Source: Paucihalobacter ruber | GTDB lineage: Bacteria; Bacteroidota; Bacteroidia; Flavobacteriales; Flavobacteriaceae | DNA: 64,000 nt | Direction: 5' to 3' | Assembly (NCBI RefSeq): GCF_006494535.1 | Contig: NZ_VHIQ01000007.1 | Location: forward strand, 186,001-250,000 | Shown here: one piece after another, positions 43,117 through 52,795 of the stretch | Layout of the letters: each line of letters starts with the position of its first letter | How positions within the stretch are numbered: position 1 is the first letter of the stretch | Notes under the pieces: generated by a model | What the model was told of the DNA's origin: nothing | The model's database searches: none | What the model saw: only the letters and a program-made list of their open reading frames with translations | Program-made: the position numbers and the translations under genes

Positions 43117-45021
43117 ATGACTTTTAAGACCTTACCCTACTATTTACTGTTTTTTATCTGTTTATTATCCTATTCACAAACACAAGATTTATACAACGCC
43201 TCACTAATCCCCGATGAATTGTCTGACAAAGTCAATAGTGTGGTGCGCTACCATGATACAAAAATTGACATTAGTGCCTATAACCGCATGTTGGTAACTG
43301 AAAAGCGTATAATTACAGTTTATAATAAAATTGGTGATAGAAATTTACGCGCCTTTGCTGGATACGATGATAAAAGAACTATTAAAAAAATTGAGGCTTT
43401 TGTGTACGACAAAAGTGGTAATCAAATAAAGAAATTTAAAAAAGGCGATTTTGTTGATGAAAGTGCTGTGAGTGGTGGTACCCTTTACTCAGACAGCAGG
43501 GTAAAATATCTTAACTATACACCAATATCTTATCCTTATACCTTAGAGTTTTACGCAGAAATTGACTATCAAACAACTGCGTTTATTCCAACATGGCAAC
43601 CGCTGGAAAAATATTACAATGCCACCCAAAATTCAGAATATCAAATTATTAATAATTCAGGTGTAGAATTAAAAAGCAAAGCTTCAAACTTTGAAGGCTT
43701 TAATATTGAAACCAAGGGACCATTACATTACAAGGCCAGTAATATGCCTGCAATTGCATACGAAGAATACAGTCCGGATTTTGATAGTTTCACTCCCGAA
43801 TTTAAGGCAGCTTTGATAGAATTTGATATGGAAGGCGTTAAAGGTATTAATAACAATTGGCAGGAATTCGGAAAATGGATGAATGATGTACTCATTGCCG
43901 ATACCCAAAAACTTCCCGAAAGTGTCATTAACGAGGTTAAAGCTTTAACCGCTTATACCAATGATCCTATTGAAAAAGCAAAAATTGTTTATCAATTTGT
44001 TCAGGACAAAACAAGATATATCTCTGTGCAAGTTGGTATTGGAGGTTGGAAACCTATTAGCGCTATGGAAGTTAATCAAGTTGGTTATGGCGATTGCAAA
44101 GGGTTAACAAATTATACTCAAGCACTTTTAAAAGAAATTGGAGTGGAATCTTACTACACTGTTATATACGGCGGTTCAGGAAGGATATATGACATAGACA
44201 AAGATTTTTCTTCTACACAAGGAAATCATGTCATTTTATGTTTGCCAAACGAAGACGATTACATTTGGTTGGAATGTACAAGTCAAACCAATCCGTTCGG
44301 TCTCATCGCGGGTTTTACCGACGATAGAGCTGCTTTAATTATTAAGCCCGAAGGTGGCGAAGTAGTGCGCACAAAAGCATACAAACCCTACGAGAGTTTA
44401 CAACACACCAAAGCCACAGTGTTATTTGATGAAAGCGGTAATCTTGAAGCCAGTGTTGAAATTAAATCCACAGGATACCAATACTCTTTAAGAGAAGCGT
44501 ACGAAACAAAAGACGTCAAAGAACAAAACTTAAACTATAAAAACTATTGGGGTAATATCAATAACCTGCAAATTGACGGGGTGAGTTTTAAAAACGACAA
44601 AGACGAAATTGAGTTTGTTGAAAATGTAAACTTATCAGCAAAAAATTATGCTTCAAAAACAGGTAACAGATTGTTGTTGCAACCAAATTTGTTTAACGTT
44701 GTAAGTACAATTCCTGCAAGATATTCTACAAGATATCTCGATTTTCAGATAAGCCGCGGCTATGAAGATCAAGACGAATATGTACTTGAATTTCCAGATA
44801 CTTTAGAAATTGAGGCACTTCCTGAGCCTGTTTTAATCGACACAAAATTTGGAACCTACGAGTTTAGTATCGAAACCCTAGATAAGAATAAAGTGCAATA
44901 CAAACGCAAATATATTTTAAATAAAGGCAGTTATGCAAAAGAAGAGTATGAAGATTTTAGAGAGTTTAGAAAACTCATTGCCAAACACGATAAAGCAAAA
45001 ATGGTTTTAAAAACAAAATAA
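43117..45021 (+). CDS. DUF3857 / transglutaminase-like exported protein
   Basis: A 634-residue protein from the ATG at 43117, with a signal peptide (FICLLSYSQTQ). A DUF3857 beta domain comes first. A transglutaminase-like core follows (VYQFVQDKTRYISVQ, with the likely catalytic Cys in GYGDCKGLTNY and a histidine in NHVILCL). A C-terminal beta domain ends the chain. It is probably periplasmic. Such proteins are common in Bacteroidota; the role is unknown. It is followed at 9 bp by a paralog with the same layout. Confidence 0.85.
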   Translation: MTFKTLPYYLLFFICLLSYSQTQDLYNASLIPDELSDKVNSVVRYHDTKIDISAYNRMLVTEKRIITVYNKIGDRNLRAFAGYDDKRTIKKIEAFVYDKSGNQIKKFKKGDFVDESAVSGGTLYSDSRVKYLNYTPISYPYTLEFYAEIDYQTTAFIPTWQPLEKYYNATQNSEYQIINNSGVELKSKASNFEGFNIETKGPLHYKASNMPAIAYEEYSPDFDSFTPEFKAALIEFDMEGVKGINNNWQEFGKWMNDVLIADTQKLPESVINEVKALTAYTNDPIEKAKIVYQFVQDKTRYISVQVGIGGWKPISAMEVNQVGYGDCKGLTNYTQALLKEIGVESYYTVIYGGSGRIYDIDKDFSSTQGNHVILCLPNEDDYIWLECTSQTNPFGLIAGFTDDRAALIIKPEGGEVVRTKAYKPYESLQHTKATVLFDESGNLEASVEIKSTGYQYSLREAYETKDVKEQNLNYKNYWGNINNLQIDGVSFKNDKDEIEFVENVNLSAKNYASKTGNRLLLQPNLFNVVSTIPARYSTRYLDFQISRGYEDQDEYVLEFPDTLEIEALPEPVLIDTKFGTYEFSIETLDKNKVQYKRKYILNKGSYAKEEYEDFREFRKLIAKHDKAKMVLKTK

Positions 45022-45030
45022 TTTACTTTC

Positions 45031-47052
45031 ATGAAATCAATAATTTTAACACTACTGCTCGTTTTTAACTTAACGCTAACTGCACAAAATTTCAAGTATG
45101 GAAAAGTTTCCGATGTTGAGGTTATAGAAAAAGCTCATCCGCTGGAGCCCAATGCCAATGCTGCGGTTTTATATAAAAGTGAAAAAATCTATTTCGTTTA
45201 TACTTCAGACGGTTTCAACCAAATGCGAGAAGTACATGAGCGAATTAAAATTTACAATAAAGAAGGATTTGATTGGGCAACAAAAAGAATAGTATTGTAT
45301 CGCGGTGGTGGCGGCTCTAATGAAATTCTTAAAAAAGTACAGGGTGAAACTTATAATATAGAAGGCGGTAAAATTAGTAAAGATAAACTCACAAAACAGG
45401 CTATTTTTGAAGAGGATGTTAATGATTTTATAAGAGTTAGTACCTTCACAATGCCTAACATTAAAGAAGGCACCGTAATTGAATATGCATATACTATCGA
45501 ATCACCTTTTTTAGCAATTGATGACGTTATCTTACAGTATGAAGTACCAATTAATCAACTAGAAGTTGCTATTGCTACGCCTGAGTACTACAGATATAAC
45601 AAAACGTTCAATCCTAAAGCCCAGTTTTATCCCGTTATTAAAGAATCACAAGAAAATAAATCTGCTACCCTTGTATCTTCAAGCGGTCCAACCACTTCAA
45701 TTAATGCACCAAAAAATGCCAGTAGAAATTATAGCCAAAGTCAAGGTACATATATCGACTACCGTATTGAAATTAACGAAACCAACATTCCTGCACTAAA
45801 AGACGAAGAACTTATTTCAAGTTTAGATAATTACCGAGCAAAGCTAGGCATGGAACTTACAGCCATACAACAATCGGGCGGTGGCTTTAAAACGTTTTCT
45901 ACTACTTGGGAAAAGGTTTGTGAAAACATATACCAGGCTCCCAGTTTTGGTGAACAAATTAAACGTTCTAATTTTTACTCGTCAGATATTGAGCCAATTG
46001 TTGGAAGTATCTCTGATCCTTTTACAAAGGCATTTATTCTGCAAAATTTTGTAAGATCGAAAGTAAAATGGAACGGCCTTTACGGATTTACTTCACCTAA
46101 AGGTATTAGAAATGCTTATAAAGAAGGTGCCGGAAATATTGCAGACATTAATTTATTACTAATTTCGATGTTGCAGTCTAGTAACGTTAATGCCTACCCG
46201 GTTTTGGTAAGTACTCGTAATCATGGTGTGCCGCTTTTTCCCACTCAAAATGGCTTTAATTATGTGATTTGTATGGTAGAAACAGATGAAGGCTACGCGC
46301 TTTTTGACGCTAGTGAAAATTTCACAAGTTTTAATGTGTTGCCACCAAGAGCGATAAACTGGCAAGGTCGTGTTTTAAAACCTGACGGGTCTTCGCATTG
46401 GGTAAATTTAATACCTAATAAACCTTCTATTCAGTCCACTTCGTTAAATGTAACATTAAACGATGATTTTTCTGCTGAAGGTGTTGTAAGAAAGCGTTAC
46501 ACAGATTATTTAGCCTTTGATTATCGCAATAAGTATGCGTTTTCAAGTGACGATGATCACATCACAAAATTAGAAAGTGGTAATGGAAGTATCGAAATTT
46601 CTGAATTAAATTTCGAAAATGCCAAAGATGTTACCAAACCGGTTGATGTAAGCTATAAATATGAACTTCAAGATGCAGTTGAAAATATAGGAGATAATGT
46701 GTATCTTCAACCAATGCTGTTTACGGCTATGAAAGAATCACCATTTAAATCAGATACAAGATTATATCCAATAGATTTTACGTATCCGGTTTCAGAAAAA
46801 TACATCATCAATATTATGTTACCTGAAGGATATGAAGTAGAGATCTTGCCACAAAGTGAGGCTTTAACCTTTAAAGACGAAGCTTGCATATTTAAATATA
46901 TTTCAAAAGTGAATGGTAAATATTTGCAACTAAATATTAGCTTAGATATTAATACAACTGTTATAGGTACCACCGATTATACCGAGTTTAAGGCATTTTT
47001 TGAGAAAATAGTTGAAAAACAAAATGAACAAGTGGTATTAAAAAAAGTCTAA
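45031..47052 (+). CDS. DUF3857-containing exported protein, paralog
   Basis: A 673-residue protein with a signal peptide (FNLTLTAQ) and the same domain layout as its upstream neighbour. At the place of the transglutaminase cysteine it reads EGAGNIADINLLLI rather than GDCKG. The nucleophile is therefore replaced by Ala or Ile and the domain is probably inactive as an enzyme. The matching histidine region (GFNYVICMV) also lacks the His. It may partner the upstream, probably active copy. It overlaps nothing but lies 1 bp from the MazG gene. Confidence 0.82.
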   Translation: MKSIILTLLLVFNLTLTAQNFKYGKVSDVEVIEKAHPLEPNANAAVLYKSEKIYFVYTSDGFNQMREVHERIKIYNKEGFDWATKRIVLYRGGGGSNEILKKVQGETYNIEGGKISKDKLTKQAIFEEDVNDFIRVSTFTMPNIKEGTVIEYAYTIESPFLAIDDVILQYEVPINQLEVAIATPEYYRYNKTFNPKAQFYPVIKESQENKSATLVSSSGPTTSINAPKNASRNYSQSQGTYIDYRIEINETNIPALKDEELISSLDNYRAKLGMELTAIQQSGGGFKTFSTTWEKVCENIYQAPSFGEQIKRSNFYSSDIEPIVGSISDPFTKAFILQNFVRSKVKWNGLYGFTSPKGIRNAYKEGAGNIADINLLLISMLQSSNVNAYPVLVSTRNHGVPLFPTQNGFNYVICMVETDEGYALFDASENFTSFNVLPPRAINWQGRVLKPDGSSHWVNLIPNKPSIQSTSLNVTLNDDFSAEGVVRKRYTDYLAFDYRNKYAFSSDDDHITKLESGNGSIEISELNFENAKDVTKPVDVSYKYELQDAVENIGDNVYLQPMLFTAMKESPFKSDTRLYPIDFTYPVSEKYIINIMLPEGYEVEILPQSEALTFKDEACIFKYISKVNGKYLQLNISLDINTTVIGTTDYTEFKAFFEKIVEKQNEQVVLKKV

Positions 47053-47053
47053 A

Positions 47054-47380
47054 ATGGATATAAAAAACGCCCAAATAATTGTAGACGAATGGATTAAAAA
47101 CCATGGCGTGCGTTATTTTAACGAGCTTACCAACATGGCACAACTTACAGAGGAAGTTGGTGAAGTTGCCCGAATTATTGCCCGTAGATATGGCGAGCAA
47201 AGCGAAAAGGATAGCGACAAAGATAAAGACTTAGGAGAAGAGCTCGCCGACGTGGTGTTTGTGGTATTGTGCCTGGCCAACCAAACCGGGATAGATTTAC
47301 AAGCGGCTTTTGACGCTAAAATGGATAAAAAAACCAAGCGTGACCATGATCGGCACCACAGTAACGACAAATTAAAGTAA
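47054..47380 (+). CDS. MazG-family nucleotide pyrophosphohydrolase
   Basis: A 108-residue all-helical protein. The metal-binding acids are seen in LTEEVGEVARII and DLGEELADVVFVV, the EExxE...ExxD pattern of MazG-like enzymes. It likely hydrolyses non-canonical or excess NTPs/dNTPs. It is the short single-domain form. It starts 1 bp after the DUF3857 paralog and is followed by aroA 27 bp later, so the run 43117-48634 may be a single transcript. Confidence 0.88.
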   Translation: MDIKNAQIIVDEWIKNHGVRYFNELTNMAQLTEEVGEVARIIARRYGEQSEKDSDKDKDLGEELADVVFVVLCLANQTGIDLQAAFDAKMDKKTKRDHDRHHSNDKLK

Positions 47381-47407
47381 CTTTGCCATTCTTTTTATGC
47401 AAACTTT

Positions 47408-48634
47408 ATGTTGTTAAAAATTCTAAAGTCAGAGGTTACTAATAATCAGACCATCGTTATATCAGGTTCAAAAAGTGAATCTAACAGGTTACTCATTTTA
47501 AAGGCCCTTTTTAACAACCTAGGTATTGACAACCTGTCAAGTTCAGATGACACCGTTGTGTTAAAACAGGCGCTACAATCAAATAGTGGCATAATCGATA
47601 TACATCATGCCGGTACAGCCATGCGATTTTTAACGGCTTATATGTCTTGTTTACCAAACAGAGAAGTGGTGCTTACAGGTTCTGATAGAATGCAACAAAG
47701 GCCCATTGGGGTGTTAGTTGAGGCTTTGCGAACCTTAGGAGCAGACATTTCATACTTAAAAAACGAAGGCTTTCCACCGCTAAAAATTAACGGCAAAAAT
47801 ATTACCAGATCTACGGTTCATCTCAATGCCGGAATTAGCAGTCAGTTTATTTCTGCGCTAATGTTAGTAGCGCCATCGTTAGACAATGGTCTAAAAATAG
47901 TTTTAGAAGGAGAGATCACTTCGAGGCCGTATCTCGAAATGACCTTGAGTTTACTCAATAAAGTTGGAGTTTCTACCTCATTTCAAGATCATATTATTAA
48001 CATACAACCTAAAAAAGCACTTGAAACACCTGTAAATTTAATTGTAGAATCTGATTGGTCTTCGGCTTCTTATTATTATAGTATGATTGCTTTAAGTCCT
48101 TTACAATCAAGCATCCATTTAAAGTATTATCAAATCAATTCACTTCAGGGAGATTCAACCTTAGCTGAAATTTATCAGGATTTTGGAGTGGAAACAGTTT
48201 TTCAAGACAATGGCATTCGCATTACCAAAACGGCCCAAGCAAATACGGTCATCAACTTTAATTTAAATAACTGCCCCGATATTGCCCAAACAATTACAGT
48301 TACTGCTTTCGGTTTAGGTTTGCCATGTGATTTATATGGTTTACACACCTTAAAAATTAAAGAAACCGACAGGATTTTTGCCCTAAAAACTGAAGTAGAA
48401 AAATTAGGCGGTGAAGTTGAAATTACAGATAATTCCCTTCATTTAAAAGCTTCAAATAAAATATCTTCCGCCGTTACAATCGAAACCTATAACGACCATA
48501 GAATGGCCATGGCTTTTGCGCCATTGGCTCTAAAAGTACCAATTTACATTAACGACGCCATGGTAGTTACTAAGAGCTATACAACCTTTTGGAACGACCT
48601 AAAATCAATTGGGTTTCAAATTATTGAAGAATAA
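47408..48634 (+). CDS. aroA: 3-phosphoshikimate 1-carboxyvinyltransferase (EPSP synthase)
   Basis: A 408-residue enzyme, about 15-20 residues shorter than the E. coli one. SGSKSESNRLLIL, AGTAMRFLTAY, QQRPIGVL and YNDHRMAMAFAP are the substrate-binding segments. It makes EPSP from shikimate-3-phosphate and PEP, the sixth step to chorismate, feeding the aromatic operon 7 kb away. The usual LPGSK is changed to ISGSKS at the N-terminus, as common in Bacteroidota. Confidence 0.94.
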   Translation: MLLKILKSEVTNNQTIVISGSKSESNRLLILKALFNNLGIDNLSSSDDTVVLKQALQSNSGIIDIHHAGTAMRFLTAYMSCLPNREVVLTGSDRMQQRPIGVLVEALRTLGADISYLKNEGFPPLKINGKNITRSTVHLNAGISSQFISALMLVAPSLDNGLKIVLEGEITSRPYLEMTLSLLNKVGVSTSFQDHIINIQPKKALETPVNLIVESDWSSASYYYSMIALSPLQSSIHLKYYQINSLQGDSTLAEIYQDFGVETVFQDNGIRITKTAQANTVINFNLNNCPDIAQTITVTAFGLGLPCDLYGLHTLKIKETDRIFALKTEVEKLGGEVEITDNSLHLKASNKISSAVTIETYNDHRMAMAFAPLALKVPIYINDAMVVTKSYTTFWNDLKSIGFQIIEE

Positions 48635-48646
48635 CTGTCAAAACAC

Positions 48647-48678
48647 TTGACAAGGCCTGTTTTGAGATTGTATATTTG
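48647..48678 (+). promoter_or_regulatory. queA promoter
   Basis: TTG (48647-48649) and TATATTTG (48671-48678), with a 21-bp spacer, are a near-perfect Bacteroidota promoter. Transcription would start near 48684. Confidence 0.7.
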
Positions 48679-48691
48679 CACCCTTGTAAAA

Positions 48692-48716
48692 ATTTGATTT
48701 AAAAATTAAATCAAAT
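48692..48716 (+). repeat. 25-nt palindrome in the queA 5' leader
   Basis: ATTTGATTTAA and TTAAATCAAAT are perfect 11-bp arms around AAA. It lies just downstream of the predicted start site and 20 bp before the ATG. It could be a leader hairpin or an operator. Confidence 0.55.
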
Positions 48717-48736
48717 CTTAAAACTAAAAAAATCCT

Positions 48737-49786
48737 ATGAAGTTATCTCACTTTAATTTTAAACTCCCTGAAGAACTCCTTGCTGACAGACCTGTAGAAA
48801 ACAGAGACGAAAGTAGATTAATGGTGGTGAACAGAGCCAACAAAACTATTGAGCATAAAATGTTTAAAGATATTATTGGGTATTTTGATGAAGGCGATGT
48901 TTTAATTTTGAATAACACCAAAGTTTTTCCGGCCAGACTTTATGGAAACAAAGAAAAAACAGGTGCCAGAATCGAAGTCTTTTTGTTACGAGAGTTAAAT
49001 GAAGAACAAAGATTGTGGGACGTTTTGGTTGATCCTGCCAGAAAAATTAGAATTGGTAACAAATTATATTTTGGTGATGACGACTCATTAGTAGCCGAAG
49101 TCATTGATAATACCACTTCACGTGGTAGAACCTTACGTTTCTTATACGATGGCTCTTACAAAGAGTTTAGAAACAAATTAACCGAACTTGGCGAAACGCC
49201 ACTTCCAAAATACATAAATCGTCCTGTTGAACCCGAAGACGAAGAGCGTTATCAAACCATATACGCTAAGCACGAAGGCGCTGTTGCAGCACCAACTGCC
49301 GGATTACACTTTTCAAAACACCTATTAAAGCGTTTGGAAATAAAAGGTGTAGAAACAGCCGAAATCACATTACATGTAGGTTTAGGAACTTTTAATCCTG
49401 TTGAGGTAGAAGATTTATCAAAGCATAAGATGGACAGCGAAGAAGTTATTATTGACGAACATGCTGTTAATACAGTTAACAGTGCCAAAGAAAAAAAGAA
49501 GCGCATTTGTGCCGTTGGTACTACAGTTATGAGAGCCATTGAAAGTTCTGTGTCGTCTAATGGTCATCTCAACGAATTTTATGGATGGACCAATAAGTTT
49601 ATTTTTCCACCATACGATTTTAGTATTGCTAACAGTATGATTACTAATTTTCACACACCAAAATCAACTTTACTAATGATGGTTTCAGCATTTGCCGGCC
49701 ACGATTTAATGAAAAAAGCATACGAAGAAGCCGTTAAAGAAAAGTACAGATTTTATTCTTACGGCGATGCCATGCTCATCATCTAA
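48737..49786 (+). CDS. queA: tRNA preQ1(34) S-adenosylmethionine ribosyltransferase-isomerase
   Basis: A 349-residue enzyme. The start [49 protein letters not shown] and [17 protein letters not shown] are QueA hallmarks. It transfers the ribosyl part of S-adenosylmethionine to preQ1 in tRNA, forming epoxyqueuosine. It has its own strong promoter and a terminator before rlmN. It is another consumer of S-adenosylmethionine, but no SAM riboswitch was seen here. Confidence 0.96.
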   Translation: MKLSHFNFKLPEELLADRPVENRDESRLMVVNRANKTIEHKMFKDIIGYFDEGDVLILNNTKVFPARLYGNKEKTGARIEVFLLRELNEEQRLWDVLVDPARKIRIGNKLYFGDDDSLVAEVIDNTTSRGRTLRFLYDGSYKEFRNKLTELGETPLPKYINRPVEPEDEERYQTIYAKHEGAVAAPTAGLHFSKHLLKRLEIKGVETAEITLHVGLGTFNPVEVEDLSKHKMDSEEVIIDEHAVNTVNSAKEKKKRICAVGTTVMRAIESSVSSNGHLNEFYGWTNKFIFPPYDFSIANSMITNFHTPKSTLLMMVSAFAGHDLMKKAYEEAVKEKYRFYSYGDAMLII

Positions 49787-49791
49787 AAATT

Positions 49792-49820
49792 AAAAAGCCT
49801 TGCATGTCAAGGCTTTTTTT
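49792..49820 (+). terminator. Terminator after queA
   Basis: An 11-bp perfect stem, AAAAAGCCTTG/CAAGGCTTTTT, with a 5-base loop, then Ts. It lies 6 bp after the stop. Confidence 0.88.
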
Positions 49821-49849
49821 AACTTAATATATTTGTTATTAATTTCTAT

Positions 49850-50890
49850 ATGAATCCTATCAAAAAAGATATTAGAGCCTTAACCAAACAACAGCTACGT
49901 GATTTTTTCGTGAGCATAGGCGACCAATCTTTTAGAGGGAATCAAGTGTATGAGTGGTTGTGGATTAAATCTGCACATAGCTTTGCTGATATGACCAACC
50001 TTACCAAGGAAACAAGACAACTGCTTGAGGAAAACTTTGTTATTAATCACATCAAAGTTGATGTCATGCAACGCAGTAATGACGGCACTATAAAAAATGC
50101 AGTTAGATTACATGATGATTTGATAGTTGAATCGGTTTTGATTCCAACACCTAAAAGAACCACAGCCTGCGTGTCGTCTCAGGTGGGCTGCAGTTTAGAT
50201 TGCAGGTTTTGTGCCACAGCGCGATTAAAACGCATGCGCAATCTCAATCCTGACGAAATTTATGATCAGGTTGTGGCCATAGACAACCAAAGTCGGTTAT
50301 ATTTTAATAGGCCATTAAGTAACATTGTGTTTATGGGTATGGGCGAACCACTTATGAATTACAATAACGTTTTAAAAGCCATTGATAAAATTACTTCAAA
50401 AGAAGGTTTGGCGATGTCTCCAAAGCGCATTACTGTTTCTACTTCAGGAGTGCCTAAAATGATAAAAAAAATGGCCGATGACGATGTTAAATTTAAACTG
50501 GCCGTGTCTTTACATTCGGCCATTGACGATATTAGAACGTCTATCATGCCGTTTAATGCCACATTCCCGCTTAAAGATTTACGCGAAGCTTTAGAATATT
50601 GGTATTCAAAAACAAAAAACAGAATTACCTACGAATACGTGGTTTGGCAGGGCATTAACGATACCAAAAGAGATGTAGAGGCACTCATACAATTTTGCAA
50701 ATTTGCACCAAGTAAGGTCAATTTAATTGAATACAATCCTATTGACGATGGCGAATTTCAGCAGGCCGACCAAAAAGCTATCAATATGTATATAGACATG
50801 TTAGAAGCCAATAACATCACCGTTACCGTGAGACGCTCACGCGGTAAGGATATTGATGCCGCTTGTGGGCAATTAGCGAACAAATCCTAA
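49850..50890 (+). CDS. rlmN: 23S rRNA/tRNA (adenine-C2)-methyltransferase
   Basis: A 346-residue radical-SAM enzyme. The cluster cysteines are in GCSLDCRFCATA. FMGMGEPLMNY binds S-adenosylmethionine, and LAVSLHSAIDDIR follows. The C-terminal cysteine in DIDAACGQL is the methyl carrier or resolving residue. It methylates A2503 of 23S rRNA and A37 of some tRNAs. The length is normal. No neighbour is co-oriented closely. Confidence 0.95.
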   Translation: MNPIKKDIRALTKQQLRDFFVSIGDQSFRGNQVYEWLWIKSAHSFADMTNLTKETRQLLEENFVINHIKVDVMQRSNDGTIKNAVRLHDDLIVESVLIPTPKRTTACVSSQVGCSLDCRFCATARLKRMRNLNPDEIYDQVVAIDNQSRLYFNRPLSNIVFMGMGEPLMNYNNVLKAIDKITSKEGLAMSPKRITVSTSGVPKMIKKMADDDVKFKLAVSLHSAIDDIRTSIMPFNATFPLKDLREALEYWYSKTKNRITYEYVVWQGINDTKRDVEALIQFCKFAPSKVNLIEYNPIDDGEFQQADQKAINMYIDMLEANNITVTVRRSRGKDIDAACGQLANKS

Positions 50891-50998
50891 AATTATAAGC
50901 TACTAAAAGTTAGGCACATTCAAATAAATCGTTAATATCTAAACCTAATACATTTTTTATTATATACTTTTTGGCGATAGTTTACTTTTTAATTAGAA

Positions 50999-51174
50999 CC
51001 AAAAAAAGCCATAGATTTGCCAAAATGAAAATAGTAAAGCAAATAAAACAACCCATCATTCCTGCGAAAGCAGGAATCTTTATATGAAGCATTAAAATCT
51101 CAGCTTGAAACAGAATGCCAAAAAAGCCATAGATTTGCCAAAATGAAAGTAGTAGAGCAAATAAAACAACCCAT
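50999..51174 (+). repeat. Duplicated 5' end of the prenyl synthase gene around a hairpin repeat
   Basis: A 57-58-bp sequence occurs at 50999-51056 and 51118-51174, differing by one A in a run and two substitutions. The second copy carries the real start codon (51143). The first has an ATG (51025) that opens only a 20-codon frame. The 61 bp between them contain the dispersed hairpin at 51058-51077. It looks like an insertion event with duplication of flanking DNA. Confidence 0.85.
51058..51077 (-). repeat. Dispersed CTGC-TTTC-GCAG hairpin, copy 2
   Basis: ATTCCTGC/GCAGGAAT with loop GAAA is the inverted form of copies at 1130 and 54769 (loop TTTC on the minus strand). Copies 1 and 2 also share an AGAT just outside the stem. 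Confidence 0.75.
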
Positions 51175-52120
51175 AGCCTTTGAAATGGAACTTTTCGAGC
51201 AAAAGTTTCGTCTGTCAATGTCTAGTAAAGTTCCTTTGCTCAACAGCATTACCCATTATATTGTTAACCGAAAGGGTAAACAAATGAGGCCTATGTTCGT
51301 GCTTTTGGTTGCAAAAATGATTAATAACGGAGAGGTAAGCGAGCGTACCTACCGCGGTGCATCGGTTATTGAGTTGATTCATACTGCAACTTTGGTACAT
51401 GACGACGTAGTTGACGATAGTAATATTCGGCGAGGTTTCTTTTCTATCAATGCACTCTGGAAAAATAAAATTGCCGTTTTAATTGGCGATTTCTTCTTAT
51501 CTAAAGGCTTATTGCTGTGTATAGATAACAACGATTTTGATCTCCTCAAAATTATTTCGGTGGCGGTTAGAGAAATGAGCGAAGGCGAATTACTCCAGAT
51601 TGAAAAAGCCAGACGCCTCGACATCACCGAAGACGTTTACTACGAAATCATTCGTCAAAAAACAGCTACTTTAATTGCTGCCTGCTGCAGTTTGGGAGCA
51701 GCTTCGGTTAAACCCAATTCTGACGACGTCGAGAAAATGCGCAAATTTGGTGAACTTATTGGCATGGCCTTTCAAATTAAAGATGATTTGTTTGATTATG
51801 GGTCTAAAGCCATAGGAAAACCTACCGGAATTGATATTAAAGAACAAAAAATGACCTTGCCGCTTATATATGTTTTGAATAATTGCAGCGCTAAAGACAA
51901 AGCATGGATCATTAACTCGGTTAAAAATCACAATAAGGATAAAAAGCGGGTGAATGAAGTAATTCAATTTGTAAAAGACAATGATGGTTTAGATTACGCT
52001 GTAAAACGCATGTATCATTTTAAAAACGAAGCTTTATCTATGTTAGAAGACTTCGAAGATTCTTCGTATAAAGATGCTCTTAAACTTATGGTAGACTACG
52101 TTATCGACCGAAAAAAATAA
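51143..52120 (+). CDS. Polyprenyl diphosphate synthase
   Basis: A 325-residue trans-prenyltransferase. The first aspartate-rich motif lies in LVHDDVVDDSNIRRG and the second in FQIKDDLFDYG; GKQMRPMFVLL binds the allylic substrate. The size and the small residues before the first motif suggest a medium-long chain product, such as the side chain of menaquinone. The exact length cannot be fixed by eye. The sequence around its start codon is duplicated 118 bp upstream. Confidence 0.92.
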   Translation: MKVVEQIKQPIAFEMELFEQKFRLSMSSKVPLLNSITHYIVNRKGKQMRPMFVLLVAKMINNGEVSERTYRGASVIELIHTATLVHDDVVDDSNIRRGFFSINALWKNKIAVLIGDFFLSKGLLLCIDNNDFDLLKIISVAVREMSEGELLQIEKARRLDITEDVYYEIIRQKTATLIAACCSLGAASVKPNSDDVEKMRKFGELIGMAFQIKDDLFDYGSKAIGKPTGIDIKEQKMTLPLIYVLNNCSAKDKAWIINSVKNHNKDKKRVNEVIQFVKDNDGLDYAVKRMYHFKNEALSMLEDFEDSSYKDALKLMVDYVIDRKK

Positions 52121-52234
52121 ATTTTAATTTACTGTTTAACAATTCATTATAAATTTATTGAATATTTTTTTCGCAATCGGTGCAACTATTTGCTTCAAAA
52201 AATCGTCTTTATAAATAAACCATCTCTATAAACT

Positions 52235-52795
52235 TTGAAAGTAGTAGCATTACATCAAAATTTAGAACGACTTATTAAGTCTGCAATCAAGCAAAACCGA
52301 AAGGCGCAACACAGTTTATTTGAAATGTATTCGCCAAAAATGTTGAGTGTTTGCAGATATTACATCAAGGATGTTCACAACGCAGAAGAGGTAATGCTCG
52401 ACGGATTTTTTAAAGTATTTATCAATCTTCATAAATTTCAGTTTAATGGAAGTTTTGAAGGTTGGATTAGAAAAACAATGGTGAGGCAAGCCATTGATTT
52501 TCTTAGAGGTCAGAAGGAAGTCGTTTTTACGGAAGAAGGTAATTATACAGTTAAAGAGGAAGCCGGTGAATTCGAATTGTTCCAAGATGATTATTTGCAA
52601 AATTTAATCGATCATTTACCCGAAGGTTACAAAATGGTTTTTGTGTTGTATGCCATAGAAGGTTATAAACACAACGAAATTGCTGAAATGCTCAACATTT
52701 CAGAAGGTACCTCAAAGTCGCAATTATCAAGGGCGCGACGTATGTTGCAGGAGCAACTAAAACAAGCTAACAACAATAATTATGGCACCAAATAA
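52235..52795 (+). CDS. ECF-type RNA polymerase sigma factor
   Basis: A 186-residue sigma-70 family factor of the extracytoplasmic type. Region 2 runs from HSLFEMYSPKMLSVCRYYIKD to FEGWIRKTMVRQAIDFLR. Region 4 holds the helix-turn-helix KHNEIAEMLNISEGTSKSQL. The start is a TTG (MKVVALHQ); no better ATG precedes region 2. It overlaps by 14 bp the anti-sigma-like gene, and an outer membrane protein gene follows. This trio suggests an envelope-responsive regulon. Confidence 0.88.
   Translation: MKVVALHQNLERLIKSAIKQNRKAQHSLFEMYSPKMLSVCRYYIKDVHNAEEVMLDGFFKVFINLHKFQFNGSFEGWIRKTMVRQAIDFLRGQKEVVFTEEGNYTVKEEAGEFELFQDDYLQNLIDHLPEGYKMVFVLYAIEGYKHNEIAEMLNISEGTSKSQLSRARRMLQEQLKQANNNNYGTK

Noticed and set aside
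50982-51218. 78-codon minus-strand frame upstream of the prenyl synthase
   Set aside because: It is antisense to the duplicated gene start and hairpin, so its reading is an artefact of the repeat.
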